Shown here in pieces: positions 43,358-46,744 of a stretch of 46,744 nt of DNA. How positions within the stretch are numbered: the stretch's first letter is position 1; every line of letters starts with the position of its first letter. This DNA comes from a bacterium (GTDB taxonomy: Bacteria > Bdellovibrionota_B > Oligoflexia > Silvanigrellales > Silvanigrellaceae), in the NCBI GenBank assembly GCA_009918675.1, contig RGDM01000022.1:1-46744 (forward strand), in the 5' to 3' direction. Position numbers and translations under genes: made by a program. The notes under the pieces were generated by a model. The model worked only from the letters and a program-made list of their open reading frames with translations, had not been told where the DNA came from and searched no databases.

Positions 43358-44989
43358 GTGATTGGACTCTCTAACGTCACCAAAAATCAAGGTGGTCGCA
43401 CGCTCTATTCAAACTCAAGCTTTCAAGCACAAGCCGGCGACCGGGTTGGCCTTGTCGGACCCAACGGCGCGGGTAAAACAACAATCTTTCGAATCCTCAC
43501 CGGAGACGAAAGTGTCGACGCGGGGCAAATCATTCGTCCAAATTCTCTGAAGCTTGGCTACTTCTCACAAGATGTTGGCGAAATGCATGGCCGCTCCGTT
43601 CTAGAAGAAACAATGGCAGGTGTTGCCGATCTTGCCCAACTCAAAACACGAATTGCGGAAATGGAAACTCAGCTCGCAGAGCCGATGGACGATGACGCAA
43701 TGAGCAAATTGCTCGAAGAATACGGCGAAGCACAGGCCACCTTCGAAGCCCGCGGAGGATACGATCTCGACGTACGCGCGCAGGAAATTCTCAGCGGCCT
43801 TGGGTTCTCTCTCGATGATTTTCATCGCTCGGTTGAACACTTCAGCGGTGGTTGGAAAATGCGCATTGCTCTTGCGCGCATCCTTCTGCTCAAACCCGAT
43901 GCCTTGCTGATGGACGAGCCCACCAACCATCTCGATCTTGAATCGATCATGTGGCTTGAAGAGTGGCTGATGGAATTCAAAGGCATTCTTATCATGACAA
44001 GCCACGACCGAACGTTCATGAACCGAGTCGTGAACAAAATTGTTGAAATTGCCAATGGCAACATCACCAGCTACTCAGGCAACTACGACTTCTATGAACG
44101 CGAACGGGAAATCCGCAAAGAACAGCTGCTCGCTTCCTACCGCAGACAGCAAGAGATGCTGGCCAAGGAAGAAGAATTTATTGCCAAGTTTGCTGCACGC
44201 GCAAGTCATGCAGCACAAGTGCAAAGCAGGGTGAAGAAGCTCGACAAAATTGATCGCATCGAGATCCCCGTTGAAGAAAAGATGGTTAAATTCCAATTCA
44301 ACAAACCACCCCGCAGTGGCGATGATGTTGTGAAAATGTCTTCTTTGGGAAAAACCTGGAATTCGGCCGACGGACGCAGCAAGCGTGTGTTTTCAGGTGT
44401 CACGGGAATGGTCAAACGGCTCGACAAAATTGCTCTTGTGGGCGTCAATGGCGCCGGAAAAAGCACGCTTCTGAAGATTATTGCAGGGCAAACCGAACCC
44501 TCCGACGGGTCATGTGCCATAGGTGCAAGCCTTGAGGTTGGCTATTTTAGCCAGCACGCATTGGAAGTTTTGAATCCAAATTGGAGCATTCTCGAACAGC
44601 TACAATCAATCGCTCCCAATGCATCTATTGGAACGCTTAAAACACTGCTGGGTTCATTTTTGTTTTCAGATGATGAAGTCAACAAGAAAATTTCGGTGCT
44701 CTCGGGTGGAGAAAAAAGCCGCGTTGTGCTCGCTTGCATTCTCATTCGCCCAGTGAACTTTATCATTCTCGACGAACCTACCAACCACCTCGACATCCGC
44801 TCGCGCGAAATACTTATGGAATCGTTGCAGGATTTCGAAGGCACTGTGATTGTGGTGAGTCACGACCGTCACTTCCTCTCGCAAATCACCAACAGAGTGT
44901 TTCGAATTGATCATGGAGAAATGCAGATTTATGAAGGCGGCTTTGCTGAGTATTTAAATTCATCGATGCACGATGGAAAAGCTCATTGA
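43358..44989 (+). CDS. ABC-F family ATPase (ribosome-associated, EttA/YbiT/Uup-like)
   Basis: This 543-residue soluble protein has two ABC ATPase domains in tandem: Walker A GPNGAGKTT and GVNGAGKST, signatures FSGGWKMRIALAR and LSGGEKSRVVLA, Walker B LLMDEPTNHLDLES and IILDEPTNHLDIRS. A charged helical linker (about 250-320) enters the ribosome in this family. No membrane segment, so not a transporter; it is expected to act on stalled or starting ribosomes or to protect from antibiotics. GTG 43358 with GGGAG upstream is preferred to an in-frame TTG at 43283. Confidence 0.92.
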   Translation: MIGLSNVTKNQGGRTLYSNSSFQAQAGDRVGLVGPNGAGKTTIFRILTGDESVDAGQIIRPNSLKLGYFSQDVGEMHGRSVLEETMAGVADLAQLKTRIAEMETQLAEPMDDDAMSKLLEEYGEAQATFEARGGYDLDVRAQEILSGLGFSLDDFHRSVEHFSGGWKMRIALARILLLKPDALLMDEPTNHLDLESIMWLEEWLMEFKGILIMTSHDRTFMNRVVNKIVEIANGNITSYSGNYDFYEREREIRKEQLLASYRRQQEMLAKEEEFIAKFAARASHAAQVQSRVKKLDKIDRIEIPVEEKMVKFQFNKPPRSGDDVVKMSSLGKTWNSADGRSKRVFSGVTGMVKRLDKIALVGVNGAGKSTLLKIIAGQTEPSDGSCAIGASLEVGYFSQHALEVLNPNWSILEQLQSIAPNASIGTLKTLLGSFLFSDDEVNKKISVLSGGEKSRVVLACILIRPVNFIILDEPTNHLDIRSREILMESLQDFEGTVIVVSHDRHFLSQITNRVFRIDHGEMQIYEGGFAEYLNSSMHDGKAH

Positions 44990-45107
44990 GACCTGTGAAT
45001 CGTTAACTTTCACAGACAGCTTCCGCCCGACTTTTTACTCGCCGGCTAAGCAACTGCTTGGGTGGAAACAAGTCAGCGACGGGCGCATGATCGAAACATG
45101 GTACACG

Positions 45108-45206
45108 AACAATTCACTGTGAAAAATCTTTATTGAAGCCTCTCAAAGATTCAGCTCTTGAGCGGCTAACTCCAGTTCCGACGCCGCTCGTTTTGACAAA
45201 ACCGGT
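45108..45206 (+). repeat. 99-nt exact direct repeat, copy 1
   Basis: Identical to 46646-46744, where the second copy is cut by the window end. Copy 1 covers the 3' end of the frameshifted lipoprotein gene and about 58 nt beyond its stop. The distance between copies is 1538 nt, about one gene length. The length could be longer than seen. Confidence 0.95.
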
Positions 45207-46508
45207 AAATGGACGATGTGCATGAGCCACACTGCGGTCGCTTGCGAGCAAAAGGTATCAATCCGGCCCACGACACCTCAGCAGAACCGGCCCCAACATA
45301 AAAATTATGAGAGTCTGTATCCGAATAATTGAGTGGCTTTCTGAATAGGATCTGGTTAGTATCCGAGCAGTAGTTCGTCGGTTGAAGACCACTCAATTGT
45401 AAAAATCCTGTTACATGTGGCGATGCTGACAACTGAAGTGATGAACCAACTTCATCTGCGTATTGTGATTCCGAACGCAAGGTAAAATAAGAATCAGTAA
45501 AGGCCGGTTTTTTTCCCGCGCTCGAAGTGGAGGTTAGTTCCGCGGGAAGAACAAGCGGAAGTCGAATTTGAAAAAGCTCACGACGAAACAGCCGCCGTAT
45601 GACATCATTGAGCTCGGAACGCTCTTGAGCTGCGCGGGCCGCAACATCAACAGTTGCGCTCGTAGGTGCAAAATAAGAACTGATTTCGCTCCACAGCTGG
45701 GGCACAACACTTTCAGACAGCTTTGTTGCTATGGTTTGTGCCGTTAGTTGGCAGCTTGCCGTATCTTTCCAAACGCCTGTTGAGCAATAGCGATATCCAA
45801 CATAAGCAGACGCACCGCTGAGAAACACATTCGATTGCGAATATTCAATGAGCAGCCTTTTCACAACGGTCGGATTCAAAAAGAAACCTCGATATTTGGC
45901 AATGTCAGCCTCGGCATCTGCAGGAATCAAAGTCCTGCGCCGGTCGATTTGCACATCAATGGCTAGTGAAAGAAATTCGTTCAGCAGCGAATCGGTGGAT
46001 GGAACGAGTTCAATCTCCTCAACAAGATGTCCATAAGGATCATAACTATCTGCAGGACGTGCGCTGTTACTCCAAGGGCCGAATTGATCAGCCATGTCCT
46101 TCGAGAGCGGCCAACGGGTTTTGTAGATATCATCCAGTGTTTTTTCACCAACGAATTTGTTGGGATCAGTCACAGCCAATTTACGAACGAATTGAGTTTT
46201 GACATAGCCTTTTGGAAAAGCCAGATACAGTACCTGCTGCGAGGATTTTGAGCTTCTTCGGAAGGAACAACTTCAATATAAGCTCGGCAATACTGGGCGC
46301 GTCCCAGGTCAAGTCCAGCGAGTACACCCGAGAGCCCATTCCAATTGGGCATAAAAACATCGCTCGGATTGCCTGAAAGGTTTGCCGCTGAAGGCTGTAA
46401 TTGCAATTGACTTGAACAGATTGAAGCCAACTGTTTTCCACCCCCGCAGCTGGTCGCGAGGACAACCGCGGCAAGAGTCAATACAACTTGCGTTCTGCGG
46501 ACTCTCAT
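45166..46508 (-). pseudogene. Frameshifted lipoprotein gene (two frames; N-part 46508-46170, C-part to 45166)
   Basis: The N-terminal frame starts at ATG 46508 after GGGAG and has a lipobox ending at Cys in LATSCGGG, then AYIEVVPSEEAQ. It runs out at 46170. The adjacent frame continues from about 46240: QVLYLAFPKGYVKTQFV, then VTDPNKFVGEKTLDDI through 337 more residues. A one-base shift around 46215-46245 joins them. The C-terminal tail in this frame (SCTSSIYRFCQNERRRNWS) looks unnatural; a neighbouring frame is open to TGA 45114-45116 and encodes TGFVKTSGVGTGVSRSR, so a second shift near 45245 is possible. Either a decaying gene or sequence errors. No domain recognised. Confidence 0.6.
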
Positions 46509-46645
46509 ATCTCCCTCATTTTGAGGATTTCGGCAGAAATTTCAGGAAATCAAAGCCAATCTTGGCCTCGCTCGCGCTTTCACCTTTTATAGATATTTGT
46601 CTTAAATTTTCAGTGGTTTAAGTTTGCCAGAGCTAATTTCAAGCC

Positions 46646-46744
46646 AACAATTCACTGTGAAAAATCTTTATTGAAGCCTCTCAAAGATTCAGCTCTTGAG
46701 CGGCTAACTCCAGTTCCGACGCCGCTCGTTTTGACAAAACCGGT
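46646..46744 (+). repeat. 99-nt exact direct repeat, copy 2 (reaches window end)
   Basis: Same 99 bases as 45108-45206. It lies just upstream of the lipoprotein gene start, as expected if the preceding gene on the minus strand ends in the same sequence. Confidence 0.95.
46652..46744 (-). CDS. C-terminal 30 residues of a possible paralogue lipoprotein (partial, tentative)
   Basis: Reading in from the window edge, the repeat is open in one frame for 30 codons to TGA (46652-46654), encoding TGFVKTSGVGTGVSRSRAES and 10 more residues. If the repeat is real sequence, this is the 3' end of a second, tandem copy of the lipoprotein gene lying 143 nt upstream of the first. It could also be an assembly end effect. 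Confidence 0.35.
   Translation of the reverse strand, partial: TGFVKTSGVGTGVSRSRAESLRGFNKDFSQ

Overview
The window is chromosomal-looking DNA from a Gram-negative bacterium. It carries at least four lipoprotein-type signal sequences, several probable outer-membrane proteins, a LolCDE/MacB-like ABC system and type IV pilin-like genes. A Bd3614-like deaminase, a DUF155/RMD1 protein and a minor-pilin operon would fit a Bdellovibrionota (Oligoflexia/Bdellovibrionia) or related deltaproteobacterial host, but that is inference. I saw no rRNA, tRNA, CRISPR array, transposase or phage gene. Most genes have good Shine-Dalgarno sites, and many use GTG or TTG starts.

Layout, 1-16 kb: the N-terminal half of a copper P1B-ATPase (minus) diverges from a lipoprotein that is a recognisable protein-arginine deiminase (PAD) of the vertebrate/cyanobacterial type. 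Three plus-strand genes follow, forming a minor-pilin operon whose central protein ends in a Hint (hedgehog/intein) domain. Next come a membrane-anchored unknown (minus), a membrane LOV (blue-light) histidine kinase, an eIF1/YciH-like factor and a STAS-domain protein (plus). A compact D,D-carboxypeptidase and a DarG-like macrodomain protein are on the minus strand, and a subtilase-PA14 lipoprotein is on the plus strand.

16-27.5 kb: an L,D-transpeptidase is followed by what I consider the most interesting locus, two divergent operons around 25.0-25.16 kb. The leftward operon encodes an AMP-ligase/UbiA fusion, a PEP-synthase-like dikinase of rifampin-phosphotransferase/PigC architecture, an ABC ATPase, an FtsX/MacB-type permease and a nucleic-acid-deaminase-like protein. 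The rightward operon encodes an AurF/CmlI-type di-iron oxygenase with all the expected metal ligands in register, a GNAT-like protein and a small exported barrel-like protein. Together they look like an undescribed biosynthesis-and-export cluster for a ligated, possibly N-oxygenated, lipidic or aromatic metabolite. The product is unknown.

27.5-46.7 kb: dps; a class I glutamine amidotransferase and a UDP-GlcNAc-2-epimerase-like protein; a DUF155 protein; feoA-feoB plus a tiny FeoB-associated Cys-rich membrane protein; an outer-membrane protein; a MOP-family flippase; an FAD oxidoreductase; an unknown 179-residue protein with a clear terminator; GTP-type PEP carboxykinase with SIS-isomerase and PIG-L deacetylase genes upstream; a sirtuin and an ABC-F ATPase. 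The right end holds a frameshifted lipoprotein gene. Its 3' end (99 nt) is repeated exactly at the window terminus, which suggests either a tandem paralogue or an assembly breakpoint.
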